Assembly: GCA_902802535.1 (NCBI GenBank)
Contig: CADCML010000018.1
Span: forward strand, 1-37,027
DNA: 37,027 nucleotides
Direction: 5' to 3'
From: an uncultured Bacteroidia bacterium
GTDB taxonomy: Bacteria > Bacteroidota > Bacteroidia > Bacteroidales > F082
Below are positions 8,633 to 16,807 of the stretch, in pieces. Each line of letters starts with the position of its first letter. Position 1 is the first letter of the stretch. A model generated the notes under the pieces. The model was not told the origin of the DNA. It was given only the letters and a program-made list of their open reading frames with translations, and searched no databases. A program made the translations under genes and the position numbers.

Positions 8633-9922
8633 TTATTCCACAGGGATGTCCTTGTTCACGTTCTTCGAACCCACAAGGGCGTAGAAGAGGATGTAGGCGG
8701 CGCAGAACAGCACGACGATGTAGCTGGTCATGTAGCTGCCCGTCCAGTCGGCAACAAGACCTTGCAGACCCACCATGATGGCGAAGCCGAAGACCATAGT
8801 CATAAAGGCACCAGAAGCGATAGCGGTGTACTTGCCCAAGCCTTCGGTGGCGAGGTTGAAGATGGCGCCCCACATCACGGAGGTGCAAAGACCCACTAGG
8901 ATGAAAGCGAAGATGCCAACCGGCACTTCAGCCCAGATGACCTTCAGGTTGGCCCAGTCGATGCCCGGCACGTTGACCTGCCAACTTTGGGGAGCGAGCA
9001 TACCGAACAGCACCAGGGCGAAAGCGGCGATTGACACCGTGGTCACCATGGCTCTCGATGACACTTTTCCGCCAATGGCACCACCGATGAAACGCCCGAT
9101 GAGCATCATCAGCCAATAAACGGCCACGATAAGGCCGGCGATGGTACCGCTCATGCCGATGCCCGGCGTGGCGGCTGTGGGTTCGGAGGTCAGGTATTGC
9201 AGGATGTAGGTCGGTGTTCCCACCTCGATACCGCCATACAGGAAGATGGCCAAAATGCCGAGTTTGAAATGGCGGAACGAGAAGGCACTGTACTTGTCCT
9301 TGATGGCCGATTTGGTCACTTCGGGCTGTTGCGGCTCCTCAATCTTGGTGAAGAGGATGACGATGAAGCCGATGACGAAGATGGCCAAGGCAATCATCAG
9401 AGCAGGGGTGGCGTCGGAAATCTTGGCCTTGGTAGCCTCGCCGATGAGCGCACCCATGAGGATGTAGACTGCCACGGCAGCCGCCGAGTTGAACACGCCA
9501 CCGATTTGGATGAGTTGGTTGCCCTTGTTGCCGCCACCGCCGAGGAGGTTCAGCATCGGGTTGACGACGGTGTTCAACATGCACATGCAGAAGCCGGCGA
9601 TGAAGGCACCGATGAGATAGACACCGAAGCCCATTTTGCCACTGGCCCATTGCACGAGGATGCCCACGATGCCCACGGCGAGGGCCATCAGTGCAGTCTT
9701 CTTATAACCGTACTTCTTGATCAAGATACCCGAAGGGATACCCATGACGAGGTAGGCGATGAAGTTGCCGTAGTTGCCGATTTGCGACAGGAAGTTGCTG
9801 GCGCCGAATTGGTTTTTCACGATGACGGCCATCGGTGAGCAGAGGTTGGTCACGAAGGCAATCATGGCGAACAGGGCAATCATCACGATGATGGCACCCC
9901 ATTGTTTAGTTTTTGTACTCAT
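8633..9922 (-). CDS. gluP: Glucose/galactose MFS transporter, FucP/GluP family
   Basis: The 429-residue protein has 12 hydrophobic segments and family-like stretches: QIGNYGNFIAYLVMGIPSG in the second helix, KKYGYKKTALMALAVG at the first cytoplasmic loop and a central soluble loop around residues 200-215. FucP/GluP proteins are proton-coupled hexose symporters of the inner membrane. Its place downstream of galM, in line with galK, makes galactose or glucose the likely substrate. It is separated from galM by a 188-bp gap filled with nested palindromes, so co-transcription is not certain. The symbol reflects family plus context, not proof. Confidence 0.85.
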   Translation of the reverse strand: MSTKTKQWGAIIVMIALFAMIAFVTNLCSPMAVIVKNQFGASNFLSQIGNYGNFIAYLVMGIPSGILIKKYGYKKTALMALAVGIVGILVQWASGKMGFGVYLIGAFIAGFCMCMLNTVVNPMLNLLGGGGNKGNQLIQIGGVFNSAAAVAVYILMGALIGEATKAKISDATPALMIALAIFVIGFIVILFTKIEEPQQPEVTKSAIKDKYSAFSFRHFKLGILAIFLYGGIEVGTPTYILQYLTSEPTAATPGIGMSGTIAGLIVAVYWLMMLIGRFIGGAIGGKVSSRAMVTTVSIAAFALVLFGMLAPQSWQVNVPGIDWANLKVIWAEVPVGIFAFILVGLCTSVMWGAIFNLATEGLGKYTAIASGAFMTMVFGFAIMVGLQGLVADWTGSYMTSYIVVLFCAAYILFYALVGSKNVNKDIPVE

Positions 9923-9972
9923 TATTTTTTAGATTTAAGGGTTTTACCATGAATTACTTAACTACGAATTTC

Positions 9973-10098
9973 ACGAATGATACGAATTGTTTGGGATAGA
10001 ATTTTGCAACTTTGTTGCGAATTGGTACGAATTCGTAAAAATTCGCAACAAAGTTACTAAATCTTAATTCCAATATTCGTTTAATTCGTATCATTCGT
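9973..10098. repeat. Nested inverted repeats between galM and the transporter
   Basis: Outer arms 9973-9988 and 10083-10098 are a perfect 16-bp inverted pair (ACGAATGATACGAATT and its complement). Inside them 10008-10023 and 10040-10055 form a second perfect 16-bp pair (AACTTTGTTGCGAATT). The 16-base loop of that pair contains a 12-bp palindrome, TACGAATTCGTA (10026-10037). The region is AT-rich with repeated ACGAAT words and no gene. Confidence 0.9.
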
Positions 10099-10110
10099 AG
10101 TTCCTTTTCA

Positions 10111-11166
10111 TTACAACGTTGAGAATTTGAAGATGATGGTTTCCAAATACTCTTCGCCTGAGCGCAGCACCGTGTTCGGGAAGTTGGGCTTGTTAGGCGA
10201 GTCGGGGAGGGCTTGGCACTCCAAGGCCACGCCGGAATAGTCCTCGTAGATGTGGCCGTTCTTGCCCTTCGGACAACCCGAAAGCCAGTTGCCAGTATAG
10301 ACCTGAATGCCGGGTTGTGTGGTGTAAATCTTCACCATGCGGCCCACGCCTTCATGCGACAACTCAGCGGCAAGGCAAAGTTTGTCCTTTTCAATGCCGT
10401 CGATGACCCAGCAACTGTCGTAACCTTTTCCATTAATGAGGTCGGGGAAGCGTTCCTTGATGTCGCGGCCAATCAGTTTGGCTTGGGTGAAATCCATCGG
10501 AGTATCAGCCACTTGCGCCATTTCGCCCGTGGTAATCAATTCGTTGGTGGCGGGCAAAAAACGTGAAGCGTTTAGGCGCAGTTTATGGTCGAGGATGTCG
10601 CCGTTACCTTCGCCCTTCAGATTAAAATAGGTGTGGTTGGTCAGATTGACGATGGTCGTTCCCGAAGAATAGGCGCAAAGGCGAATATTTAGCTCGTTCT
10701 CGTCGTTAAGGGTGTAATACACCTTCGACACCAACTCAGCGGGATAGCCTGCCTCGCCGTCGGCGGAAAGATAAGTAAACACCACACTCTCGCCGTTGAT
10801 GCGACTCGCCCATTTCTGGTTGGCAAAACCGATGCTGCCACCGTGAAGGTGGTGCTTGCCGTCGCCCGTGTTCAGTTCAAGTTGGTATTCCTTGTCGTCA
10901 ATCTTGAAGCGTCCGTTGGCAATGCGGTTGGCGAAACGTCCAGGGGTCTTGCCTGCGCAGGGACCATCGTTGTAGTAATCCCACGGATGTGGATAACCAA
11001 GGACGATGTCTTCCATGTGTCCGTAACGGTCGGGCGTAACGATGCTCACGATGCCAGCACCGATGTCGCTCAACTGCACCTTCACACCGTTGGAATTGGT
11101 CAGGGTGTAGAGTTTAATGTCTTTATTGTCAGGGGTTTTGCCCCATGTTTTTACTTCGATGTTCAT
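10111..11166 (-). CDS. galM: Cytoplasmic aldose 1-epimerase (galactose mutarotase)
   Basis: The 351-residue protein interconverts alpha and beta anomers of galactose so that galactokinase receives the alpha form. Family marks are GRFANRIANGRF near residue 75, HHLHGG, the catalytic-His block NLTNHTYFNLKGEG near residue 180, and the catalytic-Glu block GVALECQALPDSPNKP near residue 315. There is no signal peptide, unlike the second mutarotase at 25765. It lies between the nucleotidyltransferase and the sugar transporter in the galactose cluster. Confidence 0.93.
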   Translation of the reverse strand: MNIEVKTWGKTPDNKDIKLYTLTNSNGVKVQLSDIGAGIVSIVTPDRYGHMEDIVLGYPHPWDYYNDGPCAGKTPGRFANRIANGRFKIDDKEYQLELNTGDGKHHLHGGSIGFANQKWASRINGESVVFTYLSADGEAGYPAELVSKVYYTLNDENELNIRLCAYSSGTTIVNLTNHTYFNLKGEGNGDILDHKLRLNASRFLPATNELITTGEMAQVADTPMDFTQAKLIGRDIKERFPDLINGKGYDSCWVIDGIEKDKLCLAAELSHEGVGRMVKIYTTQPGIQVYTGNWLSGCPKGKNGHIYEDYSGVALECQALPDSPNKPNFPNTVLRSGEEYLETIIFKFSTL

Positions 11167-11179
11167 TGCTTTCTTTTTT

Positions 11180-11255
11180 GACTTCGGGACTTCGAGACAT
11201 GGGACTTCGAGACTTCTTCCCGTCCCGTAGTCCCGCAGTCTCGTAGTCTCGCGTC
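11180..11255. repeat. GACTTCGAGAC-type hairpin repeat
   Basis: Left half is built from GGGACTTCGAGAC words (11180-11216) and the right half from their complements, GTCCCGTAGTCCC and GTCTCGTAGTCTCG (11221-11255). Together they could form a long imperfect hairpin between the nucleotidyltransferase and galM. Related words are read in frame inside the DUF3987 gene near 34148-34180. Confidence 0.75.
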
Positions 11256-11259
11256 TATA

Positions 11260-12162
11260 TTACCATAAATTATTCGGATAAACTCCCTTTTCAATCAATT
11301 CACGAATCTTGCGCATCACTTCAGGCTTGTCTTCCTTGTAGGTCACGCCGAACCATGAAGCGTTGCTCGACAACACCTTCAGCTTGGCCGAGCCATCATG
11401 GATGCTTTGGTTCACCATCAGCGGGATGAAAAACTCCGCCTTGATGTTGGTTTGGGCAGGGCCTTTCAGGAACTCGATGAAGCCCTTCTCCGAATATGCG
11501 AAGAAGTCGGGTGTGAAGCCAAAGAAGTTCATGGAAACAAGCGAATCCATATCTAAAGGATGGCTGCCCGTTTCATCGGTGTAGGCCGCGCCGCCGTCTT
11601 CCGTGTGACCGATGGCCGTGCGCTCGACGATGGTCTGTAAATAACCTTCATCGTTGGCAGTGCAAATGCCACGGCTCACCGTGCCGAAGTCCGACATGGT
11701 GTTGCGCAGCTTGTAGGCGACCATGCTGTAAGCACCCTTTTTGCCCTCACACTCAGTGAGATACTTGGCCAGCACCTCGTAGGCTTCCTTGCCATAGAAG
11801 TCGTCGGCATTGATGGCGGCAAAGGGTTCGTGAATCACGTCCTTGGCCATCAGCACGGCGTGGCAGGTGCCCCAAGGCTTGACGCGCCCTTCTGGAACGC
11901 TAAAGCCTTCCGGCAGTTTGTCCAATGACTGATAGACATACTCTACAGGGATGCCGAATTTCTCCGTGTTGTTGACTTTCTTGAAAGCCTCGGCGAAGTC
12001 CTCGCGGATGACGAAGACCACCTTGCCGAAACCGGCGCGCTTGGCGTCATAGATGGAATAATCGAGGATGGCTTCGTTGTTCGGCCCGACGCCGTCCATT
12101 TGCTTCAAAGCACCGTATCTGGAACCCATTCCAGCGGCTAAAACTAATAATGTTGGTTTCAT
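11260..12162 (-). CDS. Sugar-phosphate nucleotidyltransferase in the galactose cluster
   Basis: The 300-residue protein begins with an NTP-transferase signature, LVLAAGMGSRYGALKQMDGVG, a variant of GxGxRxxxxxK, and has the acidic metal-binding motif NADDFYG near residue 120. Enzymes of this fold join a nucleoside triphosphate to a sugar 1-phosphate. Because the cluster has galK and galM but no visible galT, it may make UDP-galactose or UDP-glucose from the 1-phosphate; this is inference from context. It follows the T9SS gene by 84 bp and precedes galM by 93 bp. Confidence 0.8.
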   Translation of the reverse strand: MKPTLLVLAAGMGSRYGALKQMDGVGPNNEAILDYSIYDAKRAGFGKVVFVIREDFAEAFKKVNNTEKFGIPVEYVYQSLDKLPEGFSVPEGRVKPWGTCHAVLMAKDVIHEPFAAINADDFYGKEAYEVLAKYLTECEGKKGAYSMVAYKLRNTMSDFGTVSRGICTANDEGYLQTIVERTAIGHTEDGGAAYTDETGSHPLDMDSLVSMNFFGFTPDFFAYSEKGFIEFLKGPAQTNIKAEFFIPLMVNQSIHDGSAKLKVLSSNASWFGVTYKEDKPEVMRKIRELIEKGVYPNNLW

Positions 12163-12212
12163 TTTATGTTGAATTGTTGAATTGTTTATTGTTGAATTGT
12201 TGTTTGTCGTAG

Positions 12213-12234
12213 GGGCGGACCTGCGTGTCCGCCC
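12213..12234. repeat. GGGCGGAC/GTCCGCCC hairpin
   Basis: An 8-bp perfect stem with a 6-base loop (12213-12220 with 12227-12234), slightly extendable, sits in the 84-bp gap between the T9SS protein and the nucleotidyltransferase. It is beside TTGAATTGTTG repeats (12170-12202). It could weaken read-through or protect mRNA ends. Confidence 0.7.
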
Positions 12235-12246
12235 TTTGTTTATTGA

Positions 12247-15200
12247 TTATTGTTTTATGATTTTTCGGATTGTTGCATAACCTGTATTGTCGAAAACCTT
12301 CACCACATATAGGCCTTGCGGCAATCTGCCGAGGTCTATGGTGTTTTGTTTGCTTCGTTTCATCAACCGTCCCGTCAGGTCATAAACCTCGGCATGGCTG
12401 AAATTATCTGTCGTAATGGTCAAAAAGCCTGTAGTAGGATTAGGATAAAGGATAAGATTTTCATTTTCAATGGTTTCTTCGATGTTCCATGTATCGCAAA
12501 CCTCCGCCCAGTCGATGGATGGATTTTCGGCATTGGGCGCAGGTTGAGACTCGCAAAGGTGGCCATATTCATCGCGGAATGTTATAGTGACTTTATAGTT
12601 GTAGCAGGAATAGTCCGTTTCGTCAATCGGGTCGAAATAGCGCACATGGCTCCAATAGCCCGGGAAGGGGAACTGGGCAATTTTCTCGTAACTGCCATTG
12701 TCGTGCGAACGATACAGATTATAATGCAGTTCGCCCATCGTTGGCTCTTCCAATTGCAGCAAGTCTTCACCTTCCGTTTGGTTGTCGATGTCGGCCCTGA
12801 CCATAAATGAGCCATTCATTTCAGGCTTGTACCAATAGCCATCGAGACAAACCCAGCGTCCATCATCCGACGAACCATCATCGTGCGCGTAGGCGGCCGG
12901 ATTCTCAATGCCTTGTTGGTGGATGATGATCCATAATGGCCATGCCATAATCTGGTATGGGTTGTCGAAGGTAAGTGTGTGCCATCGGTTAGCGCCTGTC
13001 AGTTGTACAGTCTGTTGCCAAACCAGCGTGTTGGGTGAAGTATTGCCAGAGTAGATCATGATGTCATATTCTCCATCGGCAACGCAATAAAGCGACACGC
13101 TCTTTACAAATGAACCGAATTGGCTTGGATTGTCAGTCTTAATGCCCCAAGAGAGGTTTCCATAATAGCCTACGGCATCGACGAATTCTCCGTTTTCATA
13201 CTGATAATGCGCCATGTGAAGGTCCTCACCCCATTCCAACCTTACGCCGTCAGAACCTTGGTTCCAATCGGCCTCGGCTGATATGCTACCTATAATCGCA
13301 CATTCGCCGTATTGTTCGGCAAAACCGCTTTGGCAAGAGCCTGTGGGGAAGACATTGTAGTCGTTCACCTTATAATAATATGTGCCTTGGGGAACGGTGT
13401 CAAGATATTCAAAGGAATCCGATGTGTTGTCCTTGGCCAAAGTGCCAATCAAAGCATATTGATCTTCCAAAATGCTTCTGCGGTAAATCTCATAGAAAGT
13501 CTTCACGTCGTCGCGCAAGGGGATGTCGTCTTCCTTGTCCCAAATCAGGTGATTGAGTTCGTCCGTTCCGTTCAAAGGCTCGGTGCTGACTTCAAGATTC
13601 TTCGGAGGATAGCAAGGCCTGACCTCAATGCTTTGCAGGCAGGCTTTGGTAGGATATTCAAAGAAAAGTGGGTCATAATAGACATTTTGGATGCTGTAGG
13701 TGTGGATGCCGTGAGGAACATTCTCATCGACATAATAGCATTGGTTCACGCCGTGGGCAATCAGTTCTCCGTCGCGGAAGATGTCACTATAGGCCACGTC
13801 AAAATAAAGTGGTATATAGCCAATGATGTCAAAAGCAATGCCTTGTTGGGTTTGTGTCCCTGGGTCAAGCATGGGCTGCCACCCCGTAGCCTCGGAATAG
13901 ATGCGAGCCTCGCCCGTGGTGGTCTCGCCCAACCGAGTGACAGGAATCACATGCACATCGTCGCGCAACGACCCCTTGAACGATGCCACAAACCAATAGG
14001 TATGATTCGACTCCAATTGTATTCCCATTCCCACATGCTCCAAATGGGCAAGGGCGTAACACACGGGCCGACTGACATCCGAGAAATCGTCCTCGCCGGT
14101 GCGGTAGATATGTGCCCATTCGTAGCAATCCAACCAACCTTGATAAAGGCAGTTGATGGCCTCTGAACCGCCAATAAGGTTTCCTCCATTCAGCGGGTCG
14201 CCGTCATAAATGGTAAGGTAGGCATCCGTAATGGTTGAAGTCGGTGTCGGACCTTCATAAACATAGAAGCGAAGGCCGGCAAAACTAGTGGGAGCAGCTT
14301 CGGGAATGGTGAACTTGTCCATCACCTTGAAACCTGCTTCTTTATCGGCGTTGAAACCGTAAGCTGTTAAGCCGTCATGCAATGCACTGACATCCCAACC
14401 ATCGTTGTAGCCCGCGCCCGGATGGGTGATAACATCGGGCTCACCAATGAACCACTTCTGATTTTCTCCGTCTTTGGATTTGAAAATCTCATACGGCGTA
14501 TCCCAAGTCAGTTCCACATGGGTCGAGTCGATGAACTTGCCGTGAAATTCGTAAACACCGTCGAAATTGGAGCAGGAAGAATAAGTGAAAGTTAACGATG
14601 TGGTATCGGAGATGCCGTCGGTGAGGATGCTTGCCACCGAAAGGGTATAGTCGTGGCCTTCCTGCAAGGTGTCCGTGTCGATTTGGTACTCGTTTTCAAT
14701 AATATCGCCAATCAGAACATCATTCAGCCACAACCTGAAACCGAGGATGTTGTTGGAAACAGGTTCTTCCGTTTCACCAATAATGCACACATTGTCGATG
14801 GCAAAATGGTCTTGGGAGTAGCGACTCTTGAAGCGGAAACGCATCTCGAAATGATGTGAAATCATCTCGGTTATTTCACCAAGGAACCTTCCTGACTGGG
14901 CGTTCCAAGGCCCGAAAAGACTATTCCATAACCAAGACACGCCATCACTTCTCATTTGACACTCGCCCTCGGTATCGCTCCAATCCTCCATATAATCATA
15001 GTCGAACATGACGAAAGCCCTTTTGTAGCCACGCAAATCGATGGCGGGTGAATGGAAACACTCTTCCATGTAATCTGTGCTGTTCAATTGGTTGGATTGG
15101 GCATAGAGGTATGTAGAACCGTCAGGCGGAAAGTTGAGTTGCGGATTGGTGGCAGGCGACTCAAAACGCCATGGCTCCACAATATTGCCTTCGCTGTAAA

Positions 15201-15375
15201 TGGTCCAGCCTTCAGGCAGTTGGCCATCATTAAAGTCGAAAACGGTTTGTTCGAGGTAGTCCGGATTTATCCAATTGGCATACCCCGTGGCTCCGACTTG
15301 GAGCCTGAAGGGTTTCTGCGCCCAGACTCCCAAAGTTATGAGGATCAAGACCAATATGATGGAAAATCTTTTCAT
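12247..15375 (-). CDS. Large secreted protein with type IX sorting tail
   Basis: The 1042-residue protein has a signal peptide (MKRFSIILVLILITLGVWAQ) and ends in a classic T9SS tail from about residue 968 (LILYPNPTTGFLTI, then VYDLTGRLMKR, LPQGLYVVKV, final KIIKQ). Residues ~45-200 look like a 'choice-of-anchor J'/MAM-like domain (LPEGWTIYS, SPAIDLRGY, SQDHFAIDNVCI). The middle has repeated fibronectin-like segments (HVELTWDTPYE, DELNHLIWD, GVRLEWGED). No catalytic motif is evident, so an adhesive or glycan-binding surface role is likely. It sits between galK and the nucleotidyltransferase, which is unusual for a surface protein. Confidence 0.85.
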   Translation of the reverse strand: MKRFSIILVLILITLGVWAQKPFRLQVGATGYANWINPDYLEQTVFDFNDGQLPEGWTIYSEGNIVEPWRFESPATNPQLNFPPDGSTYLYAQSNQLNSTDYMEECFHSPAIDLRGYKRAFVMFDYDYMEDWSDTEGECQMRSDGVSWLWNSLFGPWNAQSGRFLGEITEMISHHFEMRFRFKSRYSQDHFAIDNVCIIGETEEPVSNNILGFRLWLNDVLIGDIIENEYQIDTDTLQEGHDYTLSVASILTDGISDTTSLTFTYSSCSNFDGVYEFHGKFIDSTHVELTWDTPYEIFKSKDGENQKWFIGEPDVITHPGAGYNDGWDVSALHDGLTAYGFNADKEAGFKVMDKFTIPEAAPTSFAGLRFYVYEGPTPTSTITDAYLTIYDGDPLNGGNLIGGSEAINCLYQGWLDCYEWAHIYRTGEDDFSDVSRPVCYALAHLEHVGMGIQLESNHTYWFVASFKGSLRDDVHVIPVTRLGETTTGEARIYSEATGWQPMLDPGTQTQQGIAFDIIGYIPLYFDVAYSDIFRDGELIAHGVNQCYYVDENVPHGIHTYSIQNVYYDPLFFEYPTKACLQSIEVRPCYPPKNLEVSTEPLNGTDELNHLIWDKEDDIPLRDDVKTFYEIYRRSILEDQYALIGTLAKDNTSDSFEYLDTVPQGTYYYKVNDYNVFPTGSCQSGFAEQYGECAIIGSISAEADWNQGSDGVRLEWGEDLHMAHYQYENGEFVDAVGYYGNLSWGIKTDNPSQFGSFVKSVSLYCVADGEYDIMIYSGNTSPNTLVWQQTVQLTGANRWHTLTFDNPYQIMAWPLWIIIHQQGIENPAAYAHDDGSSDDGRWVCLDGYWYKPEMNGSFMVRADIDNQTEGEDLLQLEEPTMGELHYNLYRSHDNGSYEKIAQFPFPGYWSHVRYFDPIDETDYSCYNYKVTITFRDEYGHLCESQPAPNAENPSIDWAEVCDTWNIEETIENENLILYPNPTTGFLTITTDNFSHAEVYDLTGRLMKRSKQNTIDLGRLPQGLYVVKVFDNTGYATIRKIIKQ

Positions 15376-15413
15376 TGCTGTTTGTCTAATTATTTGTTCT
15401 TTTCGGGTCTTTG

Positions 15414-15521
15414 AATCCCCCGTCTTTCGGACACCCCCTTAAAAGGGGGACACCTGCCGGACGTATTTTCTTCCCCGCGTCGCTTTGCGCGTCCCCCTCT
15501 TGAGGGGGGCAGGGGGGAGTC
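15414..15521. repeat. Two C5/G5 palindromic repeats
   Basis: The 160-bp gap between galK and the T9SS gene holds two copies of a repeat family that also occurs in the mobile element. One (15414-15452) reads on the minus strand like the copy at 34041-34077: CCCCCTTTTAAGGGGG, then GGGGGATT. The other (about 15491-15521) reads CCCCCTCTTGAGGGGGG and ends GGGGGGAGTC. Confidence 0.85.
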
Positions 15522-15535
15522 AAACCCGCTTTGTG

Positions 15536-16684
15536 TTATTCTATTTTCCTTGCGCCATCGGATATCACCACATCATAAACCTTCGGCTCATGCCCGAATT
15601 TGGCGGCAAATTTCTCCTTTGCCGTGGCAATGAAGGCGTCATAAAGGCCTTCTTTCACTAGGTTGATGGTGCAACCGCCGAAGCCGCCGCCCATCACGCG
15701 GGAACCGGTCACGCCGCACTGCTTGGCGAGGTCATTGAGGAAATCCAATTCCTCGCAACTCACCTCGTAGAGTTTGCTCATGCCGTAGTGTGTGCCGTAC
15801 ATGCGGTCGCCAACGGTCTCATAGTCACCTTTTTCCAAGGCATCGCAGACATCGAGGACGCGCTGCTTTTCACCTATTACATATTCCGCGCGCATGTAAT
15901 CCTCAGCAGGAATCTCCACGTCTATCTCATTCAGCATGGCCATCGTGGCATCACTCAAGTATTTCACCTCGGGATGCTTCTTTGCGATGTGGGCGCAGGC
16001 ATTCTCACACGACTCGCGACGACGGTTGTAGGCCGACGAAGCCAACTCGTGTTTCACAACGGTGTCAAGCAGCACCACCTTGTAGCCCTTGGGGTTGAAG
16101 GGGAAGTACTCAAACTCCATCGTGGCGCAGTTAAGGCGCATCAGGTGGCCGGCCTTGCCGAAGAGCGAGGCGAATTGGTCCATAATGCCGCACTTCACGC
16201 CGACATAGTTGTGCTCAGTGGCCTGACCAATGCGGGCCAACTCGAACTTGTCGATGTTCAGGTTCAGCAACTCATTGAGTGCGAAGGCAATAGTGCTTTC
16301 CAAGGCTGCCGATGACGACATGCCTGCGCCAATCGGGACATTGCCATAAAACACGGTGTCGAAGCCTTCGAGTTTGTAGCCTCGCTTGATGATTTCGCGG
16401 CACACGCCAAAAATATAGTTGGCCCAGTGTACATGCGGATGGTCTTCCTCGTTCATGCCAAACTCGCGGTAATCCTCCTTGTCGATGGAGTAGGCGCGAA
16501 CCTTATCAGTCCCGTTGAGGCGGATGCAGGCGTAGATGCCCTTGTCGATGGCGCCGGGGAAAACATAGCCGCCGTTGTAGTCGGTGTGTTCGCCAATCAG
16601 GTTGATGCGCCCAGGCGAAGTGTAGACAACGCCCTCATTGTCAAAGCGTTGCTTGAAAACAGATTTTAATTCTTCAGTAGTCAT
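15536..16684 (-). CDS. galK: Galactokinase
   Basis: The 382-residue GHMP kinase phosphorylates galactose at C1, the entry step of the Leloir pathway. It shows the substrate motif GRINLIGEHTDYNGGYVFP (residues 25-43), the ATP-binding motif PIGAGMSSSAALE (~116-128), the catalytic-Asp block GIMDQFASLFG near residue 165 and the C-terminal GSRVMGGGFGGCTIN motif. Length is normal. It is the first gene of the galactose cluster on this strand and diverges from the M64 peptidase gene. Confidence 0.95.
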   Translation of the reverse strand: MTTEELKSVFKQRFDNEGVVYTSPGRINLIGEHTDYNGGYVFPGAIDKGIYACIRLNGTDKVRAYSIDKEDYREFGMNEEDHPHVHWANYIFGVCREIIKRGYKLEGFDTVFYGNVPIGAGMSSSAALESTIAFALNELLNLNIDKFELARIGQATEHNYVGVKCGIMDQFASLFGKAGHLMRLNCATMEFEYFPFNPKGYKVVLLDTVVKHELASSAYNRRRESCENACAHIAKKHPEVKYLSDATMAMLNEIDVEIPAEDYMRAEYVIGEKQRVLDVCDALEKGDYETVGDRMYGTHYGMSKLYEVSCEELDFLNDLAKQCGVTGSRVMGGGFGGCTINLVKEGLYDAFIATAKEKFAAKFGHEPKVYDVVISDGARKIE

Positions 16685-16756
16685 ATACGTTGGATTAATT
16701 TGGGCGCAAGTTAGGAAAAAATACCGATACCCAACATCAATTGATGGATAATTTTG

Positions 16757-16764
16757 TATTTTTG
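16757..16764 (+). promoter_or_regulatory. -7 box of the M64 peptidase promoter
   Basis: TATTTTTG, with a second overlapping candidate TAATTTTG at 16749-16756, lies 43 bases upstream of the ATG. I see no good TTG at the expected distance, so the promoter may need an activator. Confidence 0.45.
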
Positions 16765-16807
16765 CACTCTAAAGTTTTCAGATTTCTAACAAAACAAACC
16801 ATTAGTG

